From positions 434,001-498,000 of the forward strand of contig BRON01000006.1 of the NCBI GenBank assembly GCA_024345305.1: a stretch of 64,000 nt of DNA, read 5' to 3'. Below the pieces are notes generated by a model. It had not been told where the DNA came from and made no database searches. It saw only the letters and a program-made list of their open reading frames with translations. Each line of letters starts with the position of its first letter. Within the stretch, counting starts at the first letter, position 1. Positions 43,719 to 53,400 of this stretch are shown here, piece by piece. The stretch comes from Mrakia gelida (Eukaryota; Basidiomycota; Tremellomycetes; Cystofilobasidiales; Mrakiaceae). Position numbers and translations under genes: made by a program.

Positions 43719-44486
43719 TCGGTGACTCCAGGCTGAACGAAAACGCAAGAAGAAGGTCAGCTCGATTCTCTCCATCGACAGGAACTCAAGTAGGTGCTCA
43801 CGAGATCAGGGATTCCAATGTCGTGAGTGTGTCCTCCTACTGGAAGAACGAAGCGAAAACGAAGTCGAGAAGCGAGATCAGTTCGTGCGTCGAATCTCGA
43901 AGACTCGAAACCGAGGGGACGAAAAGCACTCACTCTTGAGCTGAACCTTCAGCGAGACGTTGCCCTGTTGTCGATAAAGAGCAAAGAAGGAGCGGGGTCA
44001 GCTCTCGTTCCTGCTCGCGACGCGCCGTCGAATCGTTCAGAGATCTCTTCAAAGACGAGAAAAAAAGATCACCATGTACTGTCCAAGACCTCTCTCGTTT
44101 CTCAACTTCGCGGACTGGAGGCACTGAGTTGGGACGCTGTTTAAACGAAGGACGAGGACCGACGAGGTCAGCGACGAGTCTGCCTCTTCTCGCTTTCGGC
44201 GACGCTCGAGGAGATGAAGGGCCGTACGGAAGCTTGAGCTCAGACCTGGAACGAGCGAGACACGGAGAAGACGTCAGTCAAGAAGAGATGGGAAGTGATA
44301 CGAATGGGGTCGAGCGAGACAATGCTCACACTGAGGAGAAGAGGAGGGAAGAAGACGAGACGAGCACGAGTCAGCGAGCACTCCACTCGAGAGTCGGAAA
44401 AACGGGCGCGGTCTTGACTTACTAGCAGCTCTCTTGACCTCCTCGTAGAATACCTTGTCTCGAGAAGGAAGGATGACGATGATGGG
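43719..44486 (-). pseudogene. Argonaute fragment B (match to about 52330-53103)
   Basis: High similarity to the MID-PIWI boundary of the Argonaute gene in exons and introns. Exons read IIVILPSRDKVFYEEVKRAA, a one-base exon T at 44331, SELKLP (44228-44245), VPTQCLQSAKLRNERGLGQY, GNVSLKVQLK, GGHTHDIGIPDL and PGVTE. All splice phases are still compatible and several differences are synonymous (ACT CAG for ACG CAA). Intron sequences are partly diverged. It lacks everything else needed for an Argonaute. Confidence 0.8.
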
Positions 44487-46037
44487 TCGAGGGGCGGCCC
44501 TGCACTGTATCACTTACAACCCAAAGTCGAAACAAGAGAGAGCGTCCTTGTCTCTCCCTCCCGAGTCTCCCTTCCGACCTTCCCCACCCCATCCCCCCCA
44601 ACTCTCCCAGGCCACGCTAGGGACCGAGCTCCTTCTTGGCGACGGTGGAACGTCAAGGCTAGCAAAGATCAACGGGCAGAAAGAAGAGCGAAAGTCAGTT
44701 CAGTCGCGTCGAGGCGAGTGTTCGCTTTTCGAGCTGAGCCACTGATGGAGTCCGAATCTTTTCTCGCAGAGGATGAAATTGAACTTGTGTTGCTCCTCTG
44801 GGTAAGTCGAAGGCGGCCGATGGGTGTTGAGTCGACGAGTCGCTCTGAAGGACGAGGCGACGAAGGGCGGACGCACTGAGATCGACAGCAGCAGCAAAAG
44901 CACCTGGAAGGGACTTGATCGTTCTCCCTCTCGACAGTTCCCTCGTCTCAGTCACCTAACGCATCAGCTCTCCTGCTACAGTCGCTCTGAGGCAGCTCGT
45001 AAAAGGACCGAGCTCTCCATCCGATCCCTCTCTCCCTCTCGATCCCCAGAGCGACGGCGTTCGAAAGCTTCTCTATACCTGCGTCGATCCGCTCCCGTTG
45101 GAGCCCGATTCTCTGCTACCAGCCTTCTCGTTCTGGTCGCAGGAGCAGAGCAGCCGCTGCAGGCAGGAATGCGGAAGGAAGGAGATGGGAGGACGGAGGA
45201 AAGGACGGGTCGTGCGAAGGTTTGAATCTCGTCACTCGTCTTCCGACGACGGATCCTCCCAGAGCTTCCAAAAGCATGCTTTCGGCGGGCGGCATTTCCA
45301 GCAGAGTTCTGCTACCTTCTAAGGAAAAGAGGCTGGTCGTATAAAGGGAGAAGAGGAAAGAGGAAAGGAGGAGAAGGAGAGCGTCGGTCGGTCGGTGATG
45401 GCTTGTTGAAGTTTGGCGTGAGGAGGGAGCAAGGAGCGAGCGAGCGAGGTGAGACGGTTGTTGTCTCGCGTATCGGCGGACGATCTTTTAGTTCCAGAGC
45501 TTCTGGAAGCAGTGACGAGTGTTTTTCCTTATCGTAGAGAGAATACAGAGCTAGCTCATCCGACGGTCCTTACTCGCTTCTTTCTCCCTTGCCACTCGAC
45601 GAAGAAATTCACTGGCTCAAGCTCTCGCCTCTCAATTTCCCCGAAGATCGTCAGCCAGCCCCGAAGGAGGAGTGTTGAAGTTCGTTCGCCGTTCCCGAAT
45701 CTACCTTCACTGCGCAAAAGCAGCCGCCTCGGTGGGTTCTTCCTTCAACCCGCCTCCTCTCCTTCCTTCCTTCTTCTCCTCCATCCACATCCCCCTTCTC
45801 ATCCTTCCACACCCCCACACTCTCTTTCCCTTCTCTACATCCCCTCTCTCCTGCAGGTCCGGAGCCCATTCTCGTACAAAGACAGCCAGCTGCCTTCCCA
45901 TCCCCTCCTCGTTCTCGATTGAACTCCTCCTCCTCAACAACACGAGCCCCCCTTCCTTCGTTCGCCAGTCGTCCATCCATCCAACTCCTCCCCACTCCCA
46001 CCTCCTCCCCACTACTCCCTCCTCACCCCCATCAACC

Positions 46038-48153
46038 ATGGAATCCCCTCTTTCGATCTTCTCCCCCGACTCGTACCCTCTCTCGTTCAACGACGAGTAC
46101 CCACTCTCCCCCTTCGGACTCGAGGTCGAGCCCACCTCCTCCTTCGCCTCCTTCTCAGGGTTGGCTGAGCAGCTCTGCTACTCCTCCTCCTCCCCTACCT
46201 CCTCCCAATCCTCGTCCTCCTACCTCCCTCCACCTTCGTCGTACGCTTCGGCCGGTCAAGGATCTACGACGCTGGACGAGCTGTTTGGGAAGGACCTCTA
46301 CTCGGACTTCTCCTCGGACGACGACTTCTTCACTCCTACCTTCTCAGTCACCGATCTCCCCTCCCCCTCCCCCAATCGATCCGACTACTATCCCTCCACT
46401 CCTCCTCCTCCCTCCTTCTCCCTCGCTCCTCCTCTCGCAAAGTCAGGATCCTCAACATCCGACTCGTCATCCAACTGGAACGCTGGACTCCCCTCCTCCT
46501 CGTCCTGGGATCAACAGCAAAACCTCTGCAACCCCGTTGAGGTCTGCTACCCTTCCATCGTCGAGCAGAGCTGGATGGTCAACGTCGACGAGGGATGCGT
46601 AGATAGCAGCACCGAGGTCGGATCAGAGTGGAGCTACCCAGAGTCGTTGACCGCTCCCGCTCCTCGACTGTCCAACAAGGCTTCCATGGAGAGTTTGGGA
46701 GAGTGGGACGGTGTAGAGAACGTACCTGAGAGTTGGACGACCGATGCTACCTTCTAGTGAGTCCATTCAACGTATCAGAACTGTCGAGAAGAGCGAGAAT
46801 CTGACCTTTGATCCTCCTTCCCTTTCATCCTCCAGCTCGAACAACACTCCCGCCTGGTCGACCTCCGCTCCTTCTCCTCCTCCCTCCACCTCCGCCGCTT
46901 CCACCACCTCCACCACCTCCTCCCCTCCCGTCTACCAACGAGCTCCTACCCGAGCTCGATCCAACCCTTCCATCCAACCCTCTACTCCTCGCTCTCGTCT
47001 CCCCGCCAAAGCGTCGATGCCCGCCCTCAAGGAGGAAGCGGCCGACGACGCCTACTCGTACGTCTTCGACGGAGGAGCTCCATCCAACGATGCTGCTTCC
47101 CTCCAGTCGTCGATGTTCGCTGTTCTTGGTGGTTACGGAGGAGAGGAGCAGAGCTTGGGTCAGGAGTGGAACGGCAGGACGGTCGGGAGGGACGCGTACG
47201 GTGGAGGATGGTCTGCTGGACCTTCCCAGAGGTTTGAAGTCGAGAACTCCTACCCTGGAGTCATGCCCACGAGGATGATGGGAGGAGGAGCACCCGTTGA
47301 GTCGTACGAGGAGGGACCCAACTCCATGGGACTCGTCTACCAACAGCAGCAACGATCGGTCTCGTCGTCGGTTCCCTCGTCCCCTGGACACTCCCAGGTC
47401 TACCAATCCGAATACTCGTCGCCCTCCCCTCACTCCTCCCCTCGTTCGTTCAGCGGCCTCGCAACGCCCCCGAAGCTGTCTCGACGAGTCTCTCCCATCA
47501 CTCCTACCCTCATCGCCGGACGCACAGGACGACCTTCCACCGCTCCCTCCCTCCTCCCTCTCCTCTCCACCGGACCTCTCGCCGCTCGACGTGCCAGCGG
47601 AACTCCCAATCCCTCGTCGGCTTCCTCGCCTCGGACTCCCAAGTCGAAGGTTCCCTCGTCGAAGCGACCCATGCTCGCCTCCCTCGCTCGAGCTCAAGCC
47701 GTCGTCCAGATGCGTCAACAGGAACAGGATCGAGAGCGAGAGGAGTACCGACGAACGGCAGCCGAGCGCAAGGTCGATCCCTTCCTCGCCTCGGTCCTCA
47801 TCCAAGGTTGGGAACCCTCAGCGGAGTCAGCAGCAGCCTTGATCGTTCAACAACCTTCCACTCCTCGACCCATCGCTCGACTTCCCTCCCCTCGCTCCTA
47901 CCACGTCCCCACCACTCCCTCGCCCACGTTCGTCGCTTCCCAACCCCAGAAGATCCAACGACCAGCTATCGAGGCTCCCATCCCCGTCGGAGGCTACACA
48001 ACTTTCATCAACTACACCATGGCCGACGCGGAGAGTCTCCTCATGGGAGTCGCGCCCAGCGGAGCTCCCCAGCCTAGGAAGCCTTCGTCGTCGCCCAAGA
48101 AGAAGAGGTCGGGAGAGGACCTTGCGAAGGAGGGAGGGAAGAGGAGGGCTTAG
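46038..48153 (+). CDS. Low-complexity putative regulator with conserved C-terminal motif (WetA-like?)
   Basis: Two exons encode about 690 residues with one intron at about 46755-46835. The product is very rich in Ser, Pro, Thr and Gln: MESPLSIFSPDSYPLSFNDE, an acidic DLYSDFSSDDDFFTP, a Pro-rich middle, RRVSPITPTLIAGRTGRP and RAQAVVQMRQQEQDREREEY. Near the C-terminus GGYTTFINYTMADAESLLMG followed by VAPSGAPQPRK recalls the NYT-P/A-D-x-x-x-LLxGVAPSG motif I associate with WetA-type fungal developmental regulators. That link is from memory and is weak. The tail KKKRSGEDLAKEGGKRRA is a plausible nuclear localisation signal. Composition suggests a transcriptional regulator, but no DNA-binding domain is visible. 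Confidence 0.6.
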
Positions 48154-49326
48154 CTTTGTTTCTCTTCTCTCGTTTCGTACTCTACTCGTTCTCCTCTCGT
48201 GCCTCGGACATTTCTCGTTTTCTCGGACCCACATTACTACACACACCACCACACTCTTATTATCCTTAATACTCACCACGTCGACCATGGGCAGACACAT
48301 TAGTCCCTCACACATTCCTTCTTGCATAATTCACTTTGCTTGCCACTCTCTCTCTCTCTCTATACCCTCTCTCGTTCTCGTCTCTCCTTCTGTCGCTCGC
48401 TCTCTTTTGGCTCAGCCGTCGGTCACCTTCTCGCTGTAGATTTTTTTTGGTCTTTCGCAATCTTCGAGGTCTCGGTTCGGTTTCAGTCTCATTTGTGTTC
48501 GAGGAGGAAGCAGAAGAGGAGGAGGGGGGGAAGGTGACTTGCATTCGATCTGGATCGGTTCTCGAGTTTCCTTGCCTTTTTTTTTTCAGCTCTCACTCGC
48601 TCTCGGTATCTTATCTATCTATCTATCTGTCTTAGCTTGTTCTGTCTGTGGATTTGGATCTATTGATGATATATACTCTCTGCTCATGGTACTGCAAGGA
48701 CGAACGAACGGGACGAGACCAGACGAGGCGAGGACTTCGACGACGCGTCGTTCGCGTTGTCACCTTCGACGAAGACACTCGCTGCTCTCGACCGTTCTGG
48801 CTTCTGCTCTCAGCCGCTATACAGACTGTCTCTGCTGTCTCAAGGACCCAAAAGCCAGAGACAACAACGAAAGCAGATGACGAGGGAAACTTCCTTCAAC
48901 TCTCCCTCGACCCGCGACTCAAACCTTCGCGCCATCTCTCTTGTTCCGCTCTCTCCTCTTTCTTTCCGACCCGAAACTTCCAGAAAAGAGAAGAACAAAT
49001 GTCTCGTGTATTCATTAAGCTAATCCGAGGATCGGTATCGAAGGCTAGGGCGGGAGAGGTCGTTAAAGCGAAGGGGGGTCGGGTCGTAGGAGATACAGTC
49101 GAACGCGGTTCCGAGGTGAAGGTTGGGTTGGGATGGGGTGAGGAGAGTGAGGCGAGATGAGGGAAAAGTAGACTGGAAGAGAAAGGGAAGGGCAGGGGAA
49201 GGGGAAAGGGAGAGAAGGAGTCAGAGGTCTGAGAAGGGAGGGAAGAAACAAGAGACGAGCGACGGGGAGGAAAGGGAACGAACGAGCTCACGTTTGTTGA
49301 CGGACACATTTTCTCTCTTCCCACCC
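48154..49326. other. Intergenic region with short repeats
   Basis: 1.17 kb between the 3' ends of a plus-strand and a minus-strand gene. Contains a TATC microsatellite (about 48609-48628) and CT-rich tracts (48345-48372). No coding region is supported. Confidence 0.5.
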
Positions 49327-49661
49327 CTAGACGCGCGCTGTTCCACCTCCAGATCGTCGTCCACCGCACTTGCCACAGGTAATGAAGGACCAGATCGCGA
49401 GAAGGACGTTCGTGATACCGCTGTAACAGACGAAAATTGAAGGTCAGCGTCCGAGGAAGAGAGAGGCGAGGCAGGAAGGTTTTCTTCTCACCTGATAATG
49501 GCCATCAACACGCTCCCGATAGCTGAGATGACTGCGTTGATTCCCCTTCCGATAGCAGAGATGATGTTCTGTAAAAGAGGAAGAAGAGGAGGGAGGAGGT
49601 CAGCTCGGCTCGACGTCGAGTTCGCGAGGAGAGCAAGCAAGAGGTTTCTACTCACTCCCAT
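49327..49661 (-). CDS. Small hydrophobic membrane peptide (58 aa), fungal, unknown function
   Basis: Three exons. The first contributes only ATG GGA (6 nt) before a GTGAGT donor. The second gives NIISAIGRGINAVISAIGSV and LMAII, and the third SGITNVLLAIWSFITCGKCG and a basic tail ending GGGTARV. The whole protein is essentially one or two hydrophobic helices with regularly spaced Gly/Ser/Ala, a Cys-Gly-Lys-Cys-Gly-Gly motif at the membrane edge, and a polar tail. I associate this type with small, abundant fungal proteins of unknown role. Splice phases and CTGAC branch sites support the model. The 6 nt coding first exon makes it easy for gene finders to miss. Confidence 0.65.
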
Positions 49662-50495
49662 TGTAGATGTAGGTTGAGTTGGGTTGAGTAGGGTGAAGTG
49701 GAAGGGTTGGATATAGTGATAGAGGTGGTTGGTGGGCAGAGCGGGCAGGAGGCAGGAAGTTAAATCCTTCGAATTTGGCTGATGACGTGCAACCCCCTCC
49801 CTCGCCTCGTCGGGTCGTCACTACCCTCAGATCCTTCTCTGCTAAGGAGAAGAATTGGCGCTGATCCCCTAAGACAGGTGCGAAAAGGGCGGAGATGGAG
49901 AGGGGGGAGAGCGGAGAGGGAGGGGGAGGAGAGCTGAAGCTTTTCAGCCCACTGACGTCGACGACCCTTTTTCAGGGGTCGCGCGCGTTCGAGTTTCGTT
50001 TTCAGTTTCGGATCTTTGCTCGTCTTGTAGATCTGAGTTTCAGTCGTTTCTACTACCCTTGTGATCTTCTTCGAGTATCGAGGGTACGAGATACATGTCA
50101 GCCGCTTGTACGAGCGAGAAAGAAGCAGAGGGGAGAGGAGTGAACCAGGGAACGACGAGGGTCTTCCTTCTCCCCTCGCTTCTCTTTCTTTCTCCTTTAG
50201 TCGAGAACAGAGCGAACATCAATCGAGAACAAGGGAGACGCTAAGGCTGAGGCTAGCTAAACTAGACTAAGTGAAACGAAGAGAGACAAAGGACGCGGTA
50301 CAAAACGAGTAGGAGAAGAGGGCCGGTCGTGAAGGTAGCTCGAAGAGAAACGGTCGTTAAGAAGCGTAAAAACGAGAGGAGGGCATAGGAGGAAAACAAA
50401 AATCGAAGGAGTAGGAGTGGCTACGTAGCTAGACGAGAAGGGAAGAGAAAGTGAGAGAAAGGAGAAAGGGGGGAGAGGAGAGAAGAGTTAAGTTT
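49662..50495. other. Intergenic region between small membrane peptide and Argonaute
   Basis: 834 nt, promoter side of the small gene and 3' flank of the Argonaute gene. A/G-rich between 50220 and 50490. No gene supported. Confidence 0.45.
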
Positions 50496-53400
50496 TTACA
50501 TATACCACTGAACCCCATTGAAGGCATCGGACTTGTTGAGGAGGTTCTGGACCTGAATCGGAAAGAATGAGCGGGTCAGTGACGCTCCTCTAAGGGTCGG
50601 AGGGTCGAGGGGAGACGACTGACCTTCATGGGATCGAAAGCCGTTCGACCAGCTCCTCCCGTTCCTCCCGATGCCTGAGTGGAGTCGTCGAGAGTCTCGA
50701 GCGAGTAGACGAGAGGTCTGATCTGAGTGCAGATCACGTCCGAGTAGTAAGCAGGAGGGACGCTTTTGGGGAGCAGAAGGAAGGGAAAAGGAGTCAGCGA
50801 GCGAAGAGGGAAGCACGCGACGACGAGAAGAGGGAAAGAGAGAGAACGAACAGAGAAACAGATCGAGTTGCTCGAGCGAACTGGTAGCTCAGGTTGTTGG
50901 TGAGTTTCTAAATAAGGGGAAAAGGGAGACGAGGAGGCGAGCGAGGTCGATCAGTTCTAGTCGCGTCGAGGTTGAAGAACCGCGACGGAGGGAAGAGAGC
51001 GAGAGAGAGAGAGACGCTGCTTACCTGGATGTCTGCGGATCGAGCGAAGCGGAAGAGCCAAATATAGAGGGCCAGTGAGCGAGGAATCTCTCATCTCGTC
51101 GCAAGCCTGAAAGAAGGGAAAGGACGAAGACTGACTGTCGGGCGTGAACTTCGAGTCGTCGACGAGGCAGATGTAGTGAGCGCTCCTCGCAGTTCCAACG
51201 AGGCCAGAGTGAGCTTGATGGTACCAGTCGAAACTTCGAGTCGAGAAAGAAGAGGAGAAGAAACGAAGTCAGCGATTGCGGCTCGAAGAGGGCGTGGGAA
51301 CGCGACAAATCGAGACGAGAGCCGAGAGGAGATTGACTCACGCGAAGGGGTGAGTGACCGCTCTATCGACGACGGTTCCGGCAGGCAAGTTCCCACTCTT
51401 GTCGACGTCGTTGGGCCCGCCGAAGAATCGGATGTGATGTCTGACGAAAAGGGAAGGAAAGGACAAACGAGGACGAGTCAATTTGGTCACGTCTAGAACG
51501 AATCGACTTCGCCGAGAGACTCGACTGGACGAACCTCTTTCCACAGATGATGTAGGTGAGCTTGGGTCGGTACTCTGTGAGAGTCGAAGGAAGACGAGAA
51601 GGTCAGTAAGAAGTTGAGTCGAGTCAAGTCGAGGGGAAAGGAGGGGAGGAGGGAAGAAGGACGAACTGGGATCGATAGCAGCACAGGCATCTCGAATCGA
51701 CTTGATCTCCTTGGATCCGACTTCCTCGTACTGTCCCTCGGACTGGAGGAGAGAGAGAGGAAGAGGTCAGTCTTGCTCGAGACGGATCGAAGCGAGGAAC
51801 GTCTCTCAAACGACGAGGAAGAACGGAGGACTCACGACTCCATCTCGCTGCTCCATCCCAACGATCACGCGCGACCAAGAAAGAGGTCAGCTCAGCTCGA
51901 AAGGCGAACCGAGAAACAGAGAGGAGGTCGAGCTCACGTAGAAGATGATGTGAGAAGGAGGCTTGCTTCCGTTCGAGACTCTGTACTTCCTGAGGAGCGA
52001 GACGCAAACTCCCTTCATGTCCTGGATGATCTCCGTTCGTCCTTCCTGAAGTCGGACCTCGGCTCGGTAGGAGTTGTTCTGACCGTTGAGGGTAGCGACG
52101 ACGGCGACGATGGAGGGAGGGATGTGGGAGTCTCCTCCGCCTCGGACGGGAGGGTGGGTGACCTGCGAGGGAAGAAAGGAGAACGAGTCAGTTCAAGAGT
52201 CGTGTACGACGGAAGAGAGAGAGTAGTAGACACATACGTCGGCTCCGAAGATGATGGTGGTGCTGAGGGAAGGCGAAAGCAAGCAGGTCAGCTGAAGTTC
52301 GAACTCGACGCGTCGATTCGAATCGAACTCACTCGGTGACTCCAGGCTGAACGAGGACGCAATAAGAACGTCAGCTCGAGTCCCTCCTTCGACAGGAAAT
52401 TGATTAGGTGCTCACGAGATCAGGGATTCCGATCTGGTGAGTGTGTCCACCCACTGGAAAGAACGACGCGGAAATGGAGTCGAGAAGCGAGGTCAATCTG
52501 TGCGTCAGATCTCGAAGACTCGAAGCCGAGAGGACGCAAATGACTCACTCTTGAGCTGAACCTTCATCGAAACGTTGCCCTGTTGTCGATAAAGAGCAAA
52601 GAAGGAGCGGGGTCAACTCTCGTTCCTGCTCGCGACGCGCCGTCGAATCGTTCAGAGATCTCTTCAAAGACGAGAAAAAAAAATCACCATGTACTGTCCA
52701 AGACCTCTCTCGTTTCTCAACTTCGCGGACTGGAGGCATTGCGTTGGGACGCTGTTTAAACGAAGGACGAGGACCGACGAGGTCAGCGACGAGTCTGCCT
52801 CTTCTCGCTTTCGGCGACGCTCGAGGAGATGAAGGGCCGTACGGAAGCTTGAGCTCAGACCTGGAGCGGAGAGGGAAGGAAGGACGAGTCAGCATCGAGG
52901 AGAGGAGATGTGATACGAGTGGGGTAGAGCGAAAGAATGCTCACACTGATGAGAAAAACGACAACGAGCGAACGAGACGAGCACGAGTCAGCGAGCACTC
53001 CACTCGAGAGTCGGAAAAACGGGCGCGGTCTTGACTTACTAGCAGCTCTCTTGACCTCCTCGTAAAAGACCTTGTCTCGAGAAGGAAGGATGACGATGAT
53101 GAGTTGAGGGTTCTCCTTGTACTGTGGTTTCCGAATTCGAGGTCGAGGCAGAGTCAGAGTCAGCGTCCGTCTCTCGTCTCGCTTCCTTCCTCCTTGGCCC
53201 CGCTCCGCCTCGCTCTCCCTCTCACCGCATCAACACCTCCAACCCACAAACAGAGGCCAAAATATACGAACAGCCATGAAAGCCGCGGCAGCAGCCTTCT
53301 TCAACCCGACCTGAACTGCCGAAAGCTCTCTCGCGTCGAACTGAGCGAAGACGGGAGGCGTTCGAGATTTAGGACCGATGGGAACTCCAACTTGAACGAG

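Larger units (their letters stand above)
43137..46037. other. 2.9-kb region with Argonaute fragments and no intact gene
   Basis: Lies between two genes. 43590-44486 is derived from the Argonaute gene further right (listed separately). The remaining parts (43137-43589 and 44487-46037) hold only low-complexity ORFs. Around 45650-46037 they form the promoter and pyrimidine-rich leader of the next gene. Confidence 0.6.

Noticed and set aside
44700..44955. Minus-strand frame containing YPEEQHKFNFILCEKRFGLH
   Set aside because: Locally protein-like but flanked by low-complexity sequence with no consistent splice continuation, so not called as a gene.
44487..45320. Further Argonaute exons beyond fragment B
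   Set aside because: I searched for the upstream exons (FIDHLVQVGVPIGPK and AVQVGLKKAAAAAFMA types) and found no convincing match; the remaining ORFs are unexplained.
47297..47842. Alternative Arg/Pro/Ser-rich reading frames inside the 46-48 kb gene
   Set aside because: Shadows of a codon-biased, low-complexity coding exon; the main frame has the conserved C-terminal motif and a clean splice junction.
48609..48628. TATC repeat considered as a telomeric or centromeric signal
   Set aside because: Only about four units; an ordinary microsatellite.
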